Assembly: GCA_019059635.1 (NCBI GenBank)
Contig: JAGVRJ010000004.1
Coordinates: 2,046,001 to 2,110,000, forward strand
From: Proales similis
Taxonomy: Eukaryota; Rotifera; Eurotatoria; Ploima; Proalidae
Direction: 5' to 3'
Length of the DNA stretch: 64,000 nt
Shown here piece by piece: positions 32,001 through 44,200 of this stretch. Below the pieces are notes generated by a model that was not told the DNA's origin, made no database searches, and was given only the letters and a program-made list of their open reading frames with translations. Every line of letters starts with the position of its first letter. Position 1 is the first letter of the stretch. The translations under genes were made by a program, and so were the position numbers.

Positions 32001-34301
32001 AAGCGGAGAAGAAAAGGTCGGAGGTTACAACTCTGATGAAAGCATTGGCTTCTCTTCTCACTGTCTTGTCTATTCCTTCTTCCGCATAACTTATCTCAAC
32101 GGAGAATGTCAACTCGTAAGTTCCATATGCAAGTGAGTTGGGCGGCAGGACCAGCTCTGATGTCAACGAGGACGAGTAATCGGTGAGGCCCACTTCCGCC
32201 TGCCGATCTCCCGATGTTGCATTCACTTGCCACATTCTCCACAGCCTTGTGTGGCTGAAAGGCAGCGTGCACTGGAACAAGACGAGCCCGTTCATGGTCA
32301 GCCAGTCAGATCTGGAAAAAGGGGTCGCGAAGCTCAAATTCTGCTTGGCCTGGATGTTGACATCGGGCGGAGCACAAGAAGGCGGCCCAGTCACCGTCAC
32401 CGTGTGGCTGACCTCTTCGTCCCTCAGCGGATGCTTCACTCGGATCACATAAGTGCCTGGCAGCACATAAGCCTTGCTCACTTCAAACACACTGTTGATC
32501 GAGTCGAAAGCCCGGGTAGAGCCGTCTCCGAAGTCGACGAATATCGAATAGAGATCAAAGCAGGTGTAGGTGGCAATTACAATCGAATTGGCATCGCTGG
32601 TTGTCACAGCGTCAGGAGCAGTGATTTCGATTTCAACATCTTGATTTCTTATCATCAGACTGGCCATTTAACCTGATCGAGGTCATCATTCAACTTACCG
32701 TATTCTGCGTTGTAGTATTTAAACTCAACGTCTAGTGAGAGATTCCGATTAGTCACCTCAATGAAATAACTTCCGACCTGTTGAGGAATGACTGGAATCT
32801 CGATCGGATCTCCCGAGACCAAAACGTCCTCCTGAGTTTCATCGTTGTAATTGAATCTCATCAAATAGGTGCGGCCGAACGTTCTCGGATAAGCGATGCA
32901 GCCTGTTCTGCGTCTAATGAGTGACCTCGCAGGACACTGAATGACAACATCTCTCCCTTTGTTCGGAATTCATTATCTCAGGACTTTTTTAGCTCAAGAT
33001 TCAAACGCATACCGTCAATCATGTAAACTGAATAAGCGTAATCGCTTCCGCATATACCTGCATCAGGACAAGGGTCGTAGCAGTCATAATCTTCATACTT
33101 CAACCTAATGTACGGGTCGTTTGTACAATAGCAGTATCTTTTCAAAGACCTCTTTATCGAATTTGAATGCCTTGAGGAACACCAAGCTACTTACCTTGAA
33201 AGAACATCTGGAACTGCCAAATAAGTGTTGATTGATCTGCAAAATCGGATGCACCTTTCCAGGGTTAATGGGCTCGCATACAATCTAGCAAGATCATTAT
33301 CGAAATCTTCGAAGCAACCACTATAGACTGTGGTCTGGTTCCAGGGAGGTATGCTCACAGCTCCGCTGTCTTGGATTTAAACATTTTCGTTTTTTTTTGT
33401 TTTAAATATTAAGTTCTTTGACTCGTTTACAGATTATCTCAACAAGCTGGCCCGTCAACACCTTTTCTGCTCCGCATTTCTCCGTCAAAGACCCAGAACA
33501 GATTTCGTCACATTTCGATTGATCAGGATGGTCGATTGCCAAATCGAGAGAATCAGTGCATTCGCAAACACTTGATTTTAAAGAATGCAAAAAGGCTGAG
33601 ACCAAAAGTGAGCTTTAACAAAATGCCATACTTTGCCTTCGAAAGCAGAGCGTAAGAGGCGTTCATGGAACTGCAGGAAGCGATGCACGAGCCCAAGGTA
33701 AGTGCGTTTCTGTTCGAGAAAGTTGGAGTCAGTCTCAAGGTGAGCTTGCAGCCGAGGCTAGAATTGGTGTTGACTGCATCGAGTTGGCTTAGATTAAAGA
33801 AAATCGAGCAGATCAACTTGGAGTGGTGAATTACCATCGTAGACATTTGGTGGACTCATCTCGGGCCCACCGCAAGACTGTAATGAGTTACTTCCGCAGC
33901 GAATATCACAGAATTCATCAGGGATCTTAATGACTGGCACAAGACTCAGTGAGGATATGCATCCACAGCCATCTCTGCGGACATCATCATATTCTTGAAT
34001 GAGAAGAAAAACGCGAATTCAGGAGTTTACCTACCCTTCGTAAAGAAATACATGTTCAGCTTGAAAAAGAATGCACAGTTCAATACACTTTTCATACGAA
34101 TCCAGGGAGCCGAGATCATTTGTGGTGCGTATAAAACCATTGCGATGGTCATCATCGATTATGTAACAGCCCTTTTCACTGTAGCCTTCATTTTGCTTCT
34201 TGTTGAGATTTCTGATGCTCTTTTTTAGGTCACCATTGTCTCTTACCATGGGCTCGGACTAATCCGATGGCGACAATCGTGGCAAGCAGGAGTGCAAGCA
34301 T
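26027..34301 (-). CDS. Polycystin-1-like protein, gene C (intact)
   Basis: Exon 1 is 34301-34247 (MLALLLATIVAIGLVRAH, a signal peptide). Small exons encode three WSC domains. The long exon 32639-30784 carries PKD and REJ-like modules. Then come short exons (first from about 30727), a 17-nt microexon 30217-30201, the GPS/PLAT exon 30141-27697, 27640-27499, 27411-26096 and a 15-nt last exon 26041-26027. Long exon lengths equal gene D (1856, 2445 and 142 nt), so the model is well supported. Domains in order: 3 WSC, PKD, REJ-like, GPS (CLASHL|T), first membrane helix, PLAT, further helices, TOP domain, PKD2-like pore (ILGKFEAD). Expected ~2,430 residues with about 11 membrane segments. By family it is a cell-surface or ciliary mechanosensory/chemosensory subunit, self-cleaved at the GPS. 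It is divergent from the receptor gene at 35254. Confidence 0.88.
30201..30217 (-). other. 17-nt microexon of gene C
   Basis: A 17-nt exon encoding (V)QQTQS lies between a TTGATAG acceptor and a GTAAGA donor. It is needed to restore frame between the exon ending GATG and the GPS exon. Gene D has a 17-nt counterpart at 51714-51730. Confidence 0.7.
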
Positions 34302-35253
34302 TCGCTATTGATTTCCACAAGATTTGAATTGAAAAAAGCAAGTGAATCGGTTTCGTTACATCTGCTTTTTATACCCGACTTGATGATCGGAGATGGAGTT
34401 AGCGTGTAGTTTGCAATGGAACAGCTTGCCGCTGGTCATAAACCGTCTCCACAAAGCTTTACTTTATTTCAACGAGGGCAAACAGCCAGGGCAAAGGATC
34501 AGCCACAAAACACACTTTGCGTCAATCAAATCGGGGTTTACTGTTTCTAATTTGCTGTTTTGCTCTTGGTGCTAAGAAAGTGCGAAACATAAGACTGGAT
34601 CAAGTTTCACTTCTCTTTTGTTTTCAGTTTTCAAACTCTCCTGCTCGGTCGTTTCGCATCTGAGTGCGAAGGAATTTGAAAACGTGAACGCAAATGCTGC
34701 GTTTTAATAAAAATTGAGTGTCTAGCCCTAAGGTACAATAAGTAAACTGGTCTAAATCGTATTGGATCGATTTGAAGTTTGGTAATTTGTCAAGACAATT
34801 TCAAATAGAAAGTTGTTCTCAGACGATAAAATTTCGCCATTCCAGGTGAACAAAATCGAGCGACTTGGCAAGATGTTAGTTAGAGACCTAGACTCATTTG
34901 GGCTGGCGGCAATCGAAAAAAAGACTCAAACTGACGCACTACTATATTGTGCCTGTGAGCTTCATAACTTAATTGTAGCTATGTAGCAGGAGAACGCACA
35001 AAATTGAATCAAAGAACGCTCCACAAGTCCAGGGTGCAGCATACTCAAAACGGGACGGGCAGCCGGAAGGGACGATGCTGGATTGCTGCATCGTCGCTTT
35101 TCGAATTTATCGATTTTCGCCCGATTTCACACCTTATTCCGAACGCGAGAAGAATCGGCTGCCTTGAAAAAAGAATGTTTGAAAATAGAAATTCACTTTC
35201 GACGTTTACATCCTCCATTTTCGTTCGTGCTCGATCATTTCGACTCAGATTTG
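34302..35253. promoter_or_regulatory. Shared divergent upstream region of gene C and receptor gene
   Basis: This 952 bp region separates two opposite start codons. A TATA-like element serves gene C (34367-34373, minus). The block 34930-35000 recurs upstream of the chimeras and, inverted, upstream of gene D. The frame upstream of 35254 is open to 35083 but has no signal peptide before 35254. Regulation in common is an inference from the arrangement. Confidence 0.45.
34367..34373 (-). promoter_or_regulatory. Candidate TATA box of gene C
   Basis: GTATAAAAAGC on the minus strand, 66 bp upstream of the start codon at 34301, matches the placement in A and B. Confidence 0.5.
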
Positions 35254-37611
35254 ATGGAAATTAAAATATTTTTGTTTGTTTGGTGGACGCTCTCAACCAT
35301 CAAGGTAATTGAATGCGGTCATTGTGTGGCCAACACAATCGCCTTGAGCTTCCAAAACGTACCCATGAATGAATATGAATGCGTGGATGCAGACGATTCC
35401 CAGCCATTGCGTTTCATGTCCAAAAACTTCTCTTTCGCCATCATGACAAGCGTTCGCTTTTCGTTTAAATATCAGCGCGCTGTACCGATTGGAACGTTTA
35501 TTCAAAGCTTTCTCGATCAGGCCCAGGCACAGCGAATAGTTCCAATGCAGAAAATAAGCCTCTCCCTATTCAGTCTGATGGGGCTCAATGAGGGTATCGG
35601 TCAGCTGCCTCCTCACATTTTCCTCAGAGCCTACGATCTAGAGTTTGCATTCACCGATCTTAAAACACAAGAACTGCACGTGAACAGCTCGATCTATGAC
35701 CTTGCGACACGAATCAACGTGACCAGGCTCACCTTTCATGACTCGGTTCGCTTCAACCTGAACACGAGCGGAGAGCTGTTCATCAACGCCAATATAGGTC
35801 GCCTAATAGTCAAGGGGCTCGTCGACTCGTTTCTCTGCCAGAATCTGCTCTCATTCTCCCTTGGACCTGAACATTATGCGTCTAAATTTGTGGTGGACTC
35901 AATCAAGCTTTTCGTTTATCAGCATCAGATATCGGACAAGTTGATTCCGGACTGGACGACCAGAAACCTGAACAAACTCGAAATTGTCGGAAAAATGAAC
36001 AAATTCGAGCCAATCACTTGGCCACCTGAAACCAGCCTGCAGATTGTGAATTTGATCCAAGTCCTCGGCCGGAACAAGAAGTTTTTCACTTCAAAAAACG
36101 CACGGTCGTCGATAAACTTTTTCAAATTGATAACCACACCCGCGCATGCAGCCTATTCGATATTCGAAGGGTTCGACTACAACTTCCCTGACAGTGATTT
36201 CTGCTTGTTCTCTGCTCATCTGCAATTGGCCAAATCCGTGTTCTTCGGCTTTGACGTCGTTTACAAATTAGACTGCAGCTGCACTCTCATATGGCTCATC
36301 AGAAATTATCCGCAAGGTGATCCGCACTGGCAGCTTTCCAACTATACTGACGATGTGCTCAGGCTACTTGATTTTAATCTCTACGAGAAGTGCACGAGTA
36401 ACCAGTCGCTTTTGAGTTTAATTGAGCAATGCCATTTCCAAGAGCGCATCAAGAACTGTCAAATTAATGCCGCAGAATCGAACGAGAGCGTGAGCGTCAG
36501 AGACGAATGGAGCAGCAAAGTGGATTTAGCCGAAACGCTCAAAGCGTTCAAGTTCGCCGCTGATCTTGTTTTCCTTCCGCTGATCAGTCTGGCCTCGATA
36601 TTTTTAAATTCGATCAACGTTGCCGTTCTCAGATCGATGATTGAAGCTTTCAGGTTGAAGCGAGGCGAAGCCAACGCGCCCAAGCTGGCGGCAATGTATC
36701 GCCACTTGCAGCTGCACTCGGTCGCTTGCGTCCTGCTCAGCTTCATATTTGTCTTCAAGCCTCTGAGTGTCTGCATCGGCTATGCTGGGCCCTTCTGCTC
36801 GGATTGGTACTTGGGCTTGGCAACTCGCCTCTACAAGCTGCTCTTGATCCAGTATGCAGCGAGCGCACTCTTCCTCTTCTCCAATCTGAACATGCTTTGG
36901 TTCACCCTGCTCCGCTTTCGACTCAACAGCGTCAACAAGCTTCGAATCGACTCGCTGCTTTTCAACTCTCGCCGCTTCTCGATCGTCTTTTTGGCCATTT
37001 CGCTCCTGTTTGCAGTGCCAAAATTGTTTACTTCAAACGACTATTCAACGCTTGAAGTATCAAGTCGACCGCTGCGAAGCTTCAGCTCTTTACAAATATT
37101 TGATTTCAAGGCCAAATCTTTCAATCAAAATCTTTTTCCATTCTTGGAGCTGGAGATAGCCTTGCTTCTGTTCAAAGACATCATTTTGCCCTTGGTCACT
37201 TTTATGCTTGATTTGACGTTTCTGCTGCAACTGCGGGCGCTGCATAAAGCGAGAGAGAAGAAGTTGAACGTGAAAGCAGACGAGAAGGGCAAGCACAGCA
37301 TGAGCAAAATGATCGCAATCAACGGCATATTCTTTTTCCTTCTTCGCTTGCCCGATGTCGTCTCGACTGTAATCGAACACCGCCTTTTTGAATACTCGAC
37401 TTGGAGGTCACTTGAGGAGCAAGTAGTAGGAAGCTGCTTTGACCACGAATTTCCTCTCAGCTCGCCGTGTGAAAATCTTTCCGAAACCAGTCTCACGATT
37501 TATCAAAGCTCTCACCTGGTCACGTTCTTTCTGCTCTTCAAGTTCAATACGATCTTCAACAAAAGCTTTCGAGAATTATTCGCCAGAACCAAAAAAGCTG
37601 AGAAGACTTGA
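35254..37611 (+). CDS. Seven-transmembrane receptor-like protein with large ectodomain
   Basis: This is an intronless ORF. I choose ATG 35254 (785 residues) over the longer frame from 35083 because MEIKIFLFVWWTLSTIKV is a good signal peptide and the upstream codons coincide with the duplicated upstream region. Residues ~20-420 form an extracellular region of repeat-like hydrophobic strands ending in a cysteine cap (DCSCTLIWLI near residue 340, then further Cys). Seven hydrophobic segments span ~430-760; a short basic tail follows. The last segments (MSKMIAINGIFFFLLRLPDV) align with the receptor at 2-1411 (KMIVFNGLFSFFFRLPEI). DRY and NPxxY motifs are not seen. It is probably a cell-surface receptor with an LRR-like head. 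Its 5' end is the donor of the chimeras at 15140 and 24602. Confidence 0.85.
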   Translation: MEIKIFLFVWWTLSTIKVIECGHCVANTIALSFQNVPMNEYECVDADDSQPLRFMSKNFSFAIMTSVRFSFKYQRAVPIGTFIQSFLDQAQAQRIVPMQKISLSLFSLMGLNEGIGQLPPHIFLRAYDLEFAFTDLKTQELHVNSSIYDLATRINVTRLTFHDSVRFNLNTSGELFINANIGRLIVKGLVDSFLCQNLLSFSLGPEHYASKFVVDSIKLFVYQHQISDKLIPDWTTRNLNKLEIVGKMNKFEPITWPPETSLQIVNLIQVLGRNKKFFTSKNARSSINFFKLITTPAHAAYSIFEGFDYNFPDSDFCLFSAHLQLAKSVFFGFDVVYKLDCSCTLIWLIRNYPQGDPHWQLSNYTDDVLRLLDFNLYEKCTSNQSLLSLIEQCHFQERIKNCQINAAESNESVSVRDEWSSKVDLAETLKAFKFAADLVFLPLISLASIFLNSINVAVLRSMIEAFRLKRGEANAPKLAAMYRHLQLHSVACVLLSFIFVFKPLSVCIGYAGPFCSDWYLGLATRLYKLLLIQYAASALFLFSNLNMLWFTLLRFRLNSVNKLRIDSLLFNSRRFSIVFLAISLLFAVPKLFTSNDYSTLEVSSRPLRSFSSLQIFDFKAKSFNQNLFPFLELEIALLLFKDIILPLVTFMLDLTFLLQLRALHKAREKKLNVKADEKGKHSMSKMIAINGIFFFLLRLPDVVSTVIEHRLFEYSTWRSLEEQVVGSCFDHEFPLSSPCENLSETSLTIYQSSHLVTFFLLFKFNTIFNKSFRELFARTKKAEKT

Positions 37612-38263
37612 GCCACTAGCAGAGCAAACGCTCGCAAATTACAGGCTGATATGCGGTCGAATATGCCAACAAATGATCGATAAAGGCATCGATTAATTGG
37701 CCATTATTCAAAAACTTGAGCCAAATTACTTGTTTCTAACTAACGTCAATCTAACGCAGTCAAACAGAATCTGATTGCTCAAGGCCAAATCGAACTCTTT
37801 TTCTGTCCTTCGTTTGGAGTGTCGTGTCGCCACTCGGCTCGAATGTTTGCATGAGAACGATAAGAAAAACAGAAACTTTTTTGTCTGGGGGGCTAAAATG
37901 TAAATTCAGCAAACAAAACTGTCTTTGTTGTTTGGGGTGTGTATACCGTTATTTGCTCATTTGCAAGATGGTAGCGTTTAAGCTTGACTGCAACGTAGGT
38001 CTCATGCGCTTGAATTGTTCAGACGAGAAATACAAACAAAAAGGTCGAAGGTCTTAAGGCGTATCTCGTATTTGGAGCCTCTTGCATGCCACTAACAACG
38101 CAATTCGACCCAGAATTTCGCTACTGGGCATCCGGATTGGAAAATAAAGGAAAAAGGCAAACAGACGGCTGCTTAAATATAGAAATACACTTTCATCAGT
38201 CTGTTACTTTTGACAGTCGAGCATTTATTTGAGGCGAGAACAAAAAGAAAAAAGCAAAACTTG
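37612..38263. other. Spacer and upstream region of gene E
   Basis: About 650 bp with no coding remnant recognised. A weak TATA-like TTAAATATA lies near 38174, about 90 bp before the gene E start. Confidence 0.4.
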
Positions 38264-41200
38264 ATGATGAGGGCGCATGTCCTTGCAGACTTGGTCCTGA
38301 TTCTGCTGGCCTTATTTGGTCTTCTCAACGGAAACGAATGTAAGCGGACACAACTAAGCGCGCACAGAATCGAGTCTAAAATTGAATATATTGTCAAGAT
38401 ATTGATCTGGGATGTTACTATGAAGGAAAGTCTTTAGACTTTGCCCAACTCGAGTGTGCATCACCGAACGGCGCCGGAGATGCATTCATTACGCACGAGA
38501 ACTGTGTCGATTTCTGCGCGGTTTTGAATTTCACTTATGTGGGAATGGATGAAGGGTAATGAGATAGTGGACTTGAGACTTAAGAAAAAAAAGCATTTTT
38601 TCCATTTAAAAGTCGAGCGTGTCGCTGTGGCAACATTCTACCAACGAGAGGTTTGGCCTACAATCCCACTCATTGCAACGATGCTTGCCAGGGAAATGTC
38701 AATCAGATTTGCGGCGGTTCAAGTCGAGTGTATGTTAGAACTGTCTCCAGAAGTAGGTTCTCCTCCAAAAACTTTCTCATTTCGGAATTGAATTTGAATT
38801 ACAAAAAGCGAGCAACAATGAGATACTCGGTTGCTTTTTCGATCAAGTTGAACAGCTCTACACCAATTCGTATGACAACAATTCAATGACTAATCAACTG
38901 TGCGCTGACTATTGCCTGCAAGGAAACTATGAGTATTCGGGTGCCGCAGGAGGGTAATCATTTAATTAGAGCAAAATCGTCGGTGATCGTATTAGACTCC
39001 GAATAGGGAGTATTGTGTTTGCGGAGATGCGATTGATCAACTTGAGCCAAACAACGGTACCATTTGCGATTCTAAATGCGCTGGAGATCAAAATCAAATT
39101 TGCGGAGCCTCAAGTATAATCGCCCTCAATGTTCTCAAGATCACATGTGAGCCTGAGCAATTTTGTTTTTCATTTTAAATGATTCAAGCCAATCTTGCAT
39201 TTTATTTCGTAAAGCGGTCTCTGATCCACCAAACAAGTACACGGATATGATTAAAGATCACGGATTTAAAGGCTGCTATCATAAGCATGTCAAAAAGCGC
39301 GAAATGATTCTCGACTCGAGAAGAACCGACCAGTGCGCCATGATGTGCGCTTTTTTCAATTTGAGCTTTGCTGAGGTCCATAAAGAGTAAGATTGACGAA
39401 CTTCTCACTCAGGAGTGGGTCTTTGAAAATGGCTTAAAAGCGAATGCAACTGCCTCGAATCGATCGACGAAACAAAGAGAGTGTCAAATGACATTTGTGA
39501 TCATTTGTGCGACGGCAAGTCTTGTGGAGGCCACATTTACATTGGCGAAGACGACATCAAAGTTAACTCAGTTTACGCTATTGATTGTAAGTATGATAAA
39601 AGAAAGCCATCTCAAGGTCAAGAGGCTTTAGCAAGCTTTCATTAAAGTGAAAGACGTTTATTTGGACTGTCCTGAACAAGTGTTGATTGGCGGTCCCACC
39701 GGTTGCAAATTAATCACAACCACTTTCAACAGAATAGTGACTGTTGAATTGAAATACCACGATGGAATGATTGAGCTATTTACGATGGCAGACGGAACCA
39801 TAGAGCTTAGCAGAGGATACGAACAAGTCGGAAGCTACAGCTTAAGCGCGAGAATTTTAGATCACTACGCGTCGATGACGATTGAATTTGAAGTGATTAA
39901 CGGTAACTTGAGATTCGAAAGAGAAAACTTGTTCGTTTCAAAATTAATTGAGTTAAACAAGATGCGATCATTGGACTGGATTGCCCCACGAATGCTTCAA
40001 CTGGACAAATTTTCGACTGCAAAATGAACACAACCACTGGCCAGATGCTGATTAGTCTGTTTATCGATTTCGGAGACGGCCAGTCGATAACATATGAACT
40101 GAGCCAAAGTGAATTCGATTTGGAGTTGTCTTATCCGGTGGCTGGTACCTACCAAGTCTCGGTTCTAAACCCGTTCCGTCAAGAGCAAGTCTACCAAGTG
40201 ATCCAAGTCACTGGCGAGGACTCATGTGCCCGGCCAAGTGTCACAATACAAAACTCGGCACCTCTATCGAGAAGCACTCAAGTGTATCGATCAGATGCTC
40301 TCTCTCTGAATGGTCTTATCTTATTCCGGTGTGCCCTCGAGTTCACCAACTCAAAGCGATGGAGCATGTGGAGGGTGGATGAGAACACAGGAGCTCGTCA
40401 GTCATCGATCAATCTCTCGGGACAGTCTTCTGCGCTCACAGCTGAGCTTGTGCTGCCGGCCAACTGGCTCACATATGGAACTTATGAAGTGCAATTTTGG
40501 GTACAAGTAAGCTACACAGAGAACGGTGAAGCCAAAAAGGCGAGCAACCAAGCAGGCACTTTCGTCAAAGTGGTTCCCACAGGTCTAGTTGTCTCTCTGT
40601 TGAAAGATGGAGTGGCGGAGATCGAACTGGGCAGTGAACAGGAACTTGACCTGAATCCTGGTCTACACTCAGTCGACCCCGATCAAGTGGTCTCTCCCTC
40701 TTCCCTCAGCTTCTCCTTCTTCTGCCAAGTGGGCCAAGATGATCTCTCAAGCGAGCAGATGCTCCTCAATTCAACAAGTCCTATCTTGAGCCCTCGAGTG
40801 CATCAACTGCAAGGCCCGGTGAACGAAAGCTGCTTTACTGCAACGGATATCAAAACTTTGGCCGGCGGACGGCTCGTGATTAGAGCAGGAGCTCTCCGAG
40901 CCGATCGATTCTACCGCTTCTTGGCAGTGACCTCCTACTTGGGTGAAAGCTATGAGCAACAAGTTCAAGTTCATGTTCTGACAGGGGCCTCGGTGCCTTT
41001 GGTTTCGTTGAGTTGTCGCTTTGGCAAGACCTGCCGTCGATACCCGACGCATCAAGTGATCAATCCGAGCTCTCAGCTTGTCCTGGATGCCAGCTGCCAC
41101 AGTGGATGCAGTGGAACTGAGCCTTTGCTATCCTACAGCTTATTGAAGGGCGAAGGCCCGTGGCCCAATCTAACCTGGTCCGAGTCACTCGATTACAGTC

Positions 41201-44200
41201 TCTATCTGAGAGGACAAGGGACCAGTGAACTGACGATCAGCAGAGAGCTTTTTGGCAACTATTCCTCTACTGTCTACTGGAAAGTGATTGTTGAAGCCAA
41301 ATTGACCTCCAACATTCAAGGCAGGTCGACCCTGATTTTCAAAGTAAATCAGGTTCCCAGAGGAGGCAATTGCACAATAAGCCCAGACAGCGGCTCTGCA
41401 TTGAGCACACCGTTCACCATTCGCTGCCTGAGCTGGATCGATCCAGATGGCCGAGTGAGCAACTACGAGTTCTTCTACAATTTCAACGGAAAGAGTTTTC
41501 CCACCGCTCTCAACTTCAACCCGACAGGCACTTTGGTGACCACTCTGCCTGCAGGTCCAGCCACAGACGGCAACTTGATCTCGTTGTTTGTGCGAATAAT
41601 TGACGACACTGGTGGATTCACATTGGCGGACGTCAACACTAGAGCTCGTGTGGAGCCAAATCAGACGCTAGTGGATCAGCAACTTGAAGAGCTGGTCAAC
41701 TCAGACACAGACTCGGTGATGGTCAAGAGTCTGATGGCGGGCAACCTAAAAGAGTGCTCGAAGCGGATCAGCAACTTTGTCGAAACGCTCAACAGTGTTG
41801 CGTATGATCCGGCCAGGAACTCGACTGAGGAGCGATCGCGCAGAGCAAAAGGAAGAAAGCTCCTGATTCAGAGAGTGGCCGAGCTAACGCCTTCGAGCGT
41901 CAGTAGCGTCAAAGTCACGTCATCGATGCTGTCGGCAACCACATCCAAGACAAGTGAAATCTCAGCAAACGTGGCTGTAAGCTTCCTCACGTTCTCTCTG
42001 CTCTTCATTTTTTCTGATCCGATGCAAGGCGTCTGTCATTGACATGAGCTCTAAATTGATAGAGCGCATGAGTGCGCTTAAAGAAAGTTCAAACAGAGAA
42101 GATGTGATGCAAGCTGCCGACGGACTGGTGGACGCTATGGCTTCTTCGTTCAAGGTGAGAGCATTCAAGTGCTATTAAACAGTCAGAAAATGAAAATGAA
42201 TACGATAAAGAGTCTGAGTGGGCCGCTTTTGGGAAAGGGGGCTTATTTGCAAGAGGACGGTGTCGAAACTGCAGATCAGGAAGATAATCAAAGGTCAAAA
42301 GTGAGTGATCAGTCTTATTCTGTTTAAATGAAAGCTCTGGGTCTAAGAGGAAAGAAGTTGGTGCAAAGCATCATCAAATTGAAAGACAGGGAAAGACAGT
42401 TGGATATGATGGTTGAGTCTCACATGTCAAGCGGGGAGCGACGGGTCATCAAAACCAGTTCAGTCGAAGTTGAATACTCCAAGCGCAACGTTTCAGAGAT
42501 GGACTCCCAGGTCGAGATGCAAGGAAGCAGCATTTCTATTTCAGACATGTGCAAGATGTTGGCCGACTCGGGAGTGAAGGACAGCTGCGACAAGGTCACT
42601 CTCACTCGCAAGCTCTCTTCCTCGATGCTCAAGGTGGGCGCCAACGGAGACACTGAAGCCAACCTGGGCGACTCGAGTGCCATCAGTCTCGAGTTCTTCA
42701 TGCCAGGCGAACGCAGAGTGTCGGTGAAAGACCAGAGCGCCCCCATTGAGCTGTGGATTCCCCGCAACAGTTCACTTGGCCCCTATTCTCTCGTAAATGT
42801 GTCCAATGCCAACATCACCGAAGAGGGCTTCGTCTCGACTGGTTTCCAGATCTACAAGGGCAACGTGTCCATCCACGTGCAGTTAAAGGCAGAAACCAAC
42901 TCGTCGCTGGGCTATCTGCTGCTGGCCAAGATGGGCGAGATGCCTTCGACAAGCAACTTTGACTGGTGGCAAGTCTACTGTCCCCAAGATCACCTCCTAG
43001 ATGACGACGGAATCTTCTTTTTCTTCTTCGCCAATATCTCGCAGACCAAAGGATTCAATGGCCCCGTGGGTCTCAACATCCGTGAGCTGAGCGACCAAGA
43101 GATTCACTCGTTTTGTGTCCCACCTGGCCAAAAGCCTTCCTCGGCCCCGGTTAGCCAATCATCGTCTCCATCGGACAACATCCTCTTGCGAATCTTCCTC
43201 TCTGGCTGTTATTATTTGGACACGAGCAAGGCAAAGTGGACATCACACGGCGTCGAGGTGAAGGAGTCTTGGGCGAATGGCACTCGCTGCTTGGCCTCCC
43301 ATCTCACCGAGTTCGCCGGTGGATTCGTCGTTCTGCCTCCAGCCATTGACTTTGACGACGCATTCGCCAACGCTTCCTTCACTCAGAATCCGCTAATTTA
43401 CTCGACTGTGATTTCTCTGATAGTCCTGTTTATCCTACTGGCTATTCTGTGTCGATATGCGGACATTCGTGACCGAAAGAAGATCGGAATAACTTACTTG
43501 CACCGAGACGGAGAAGCAAATCTGTTCGAGGTGATCTTGTTCACCGGGAATCGAATGCAGGCAGGAACCAACTCCAAAGTGAGCCTTGTGTTGTCTGGAA
43601 CAGAAAGTGATTCACCAGTCATGCCATTGAGAGACCAGCAGAGGAAACTGTTCTGTCGAGGCTCTGTTGATTCGTTTGTTATATCCACTCACCAGCCACT
43701 GGGCAGCTTGTTGGGCCTACGAGTCTGGCACGACAATTCAGGAAGAGGCAGTTCGGCCTCCTGGTACTTGAAATATGCGATCGTCAATGACCTCAAGACC
43801 GGTGAGCAGTTTTACTTCATCTGCGAAGATTGGCTCGCAGTCGATCGAGGCGATGGACGAGTGGATCGTCTTTTGCCTGCTTGTGGAGAAGAGCAGAAGC
43901 GCCAGTTCAAGTATCTTGTGAGCAAAGAGACCAAGCACAGTCTGAGCGACGGCCATCTCTGGTTCTCTCTCTTCTTCCGACCAGTCCACAGCTCCTTCAC
44001 TCGTCTTGATCGTCTCACATGCTGCTTTGTGCTCTTGTGCATGAGCATGTTGATGAACATCCTCTACTACGACGTGGACAAAAGCAGCAACCCGAACGCC
44101 CTCCAAATCGGACCCCTGAGTCTGACACCAGAGCAGATCGGCATCGGTCTTGTCACCAGCCTGATCGTTTTCCCACCCAGCTTCCTGCTTGTTCAGCTGT

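Noticed and set aside
42328-42357. ATG at 42328 (and 60628 in F) as the start of a separate PLAT-channel protein
   Set aside because: It lies within a 57-nt intron bounded by AAA|GTGAGT and AAGAAG|TTG. Using that intron keeps the whole of gene E in one frame.
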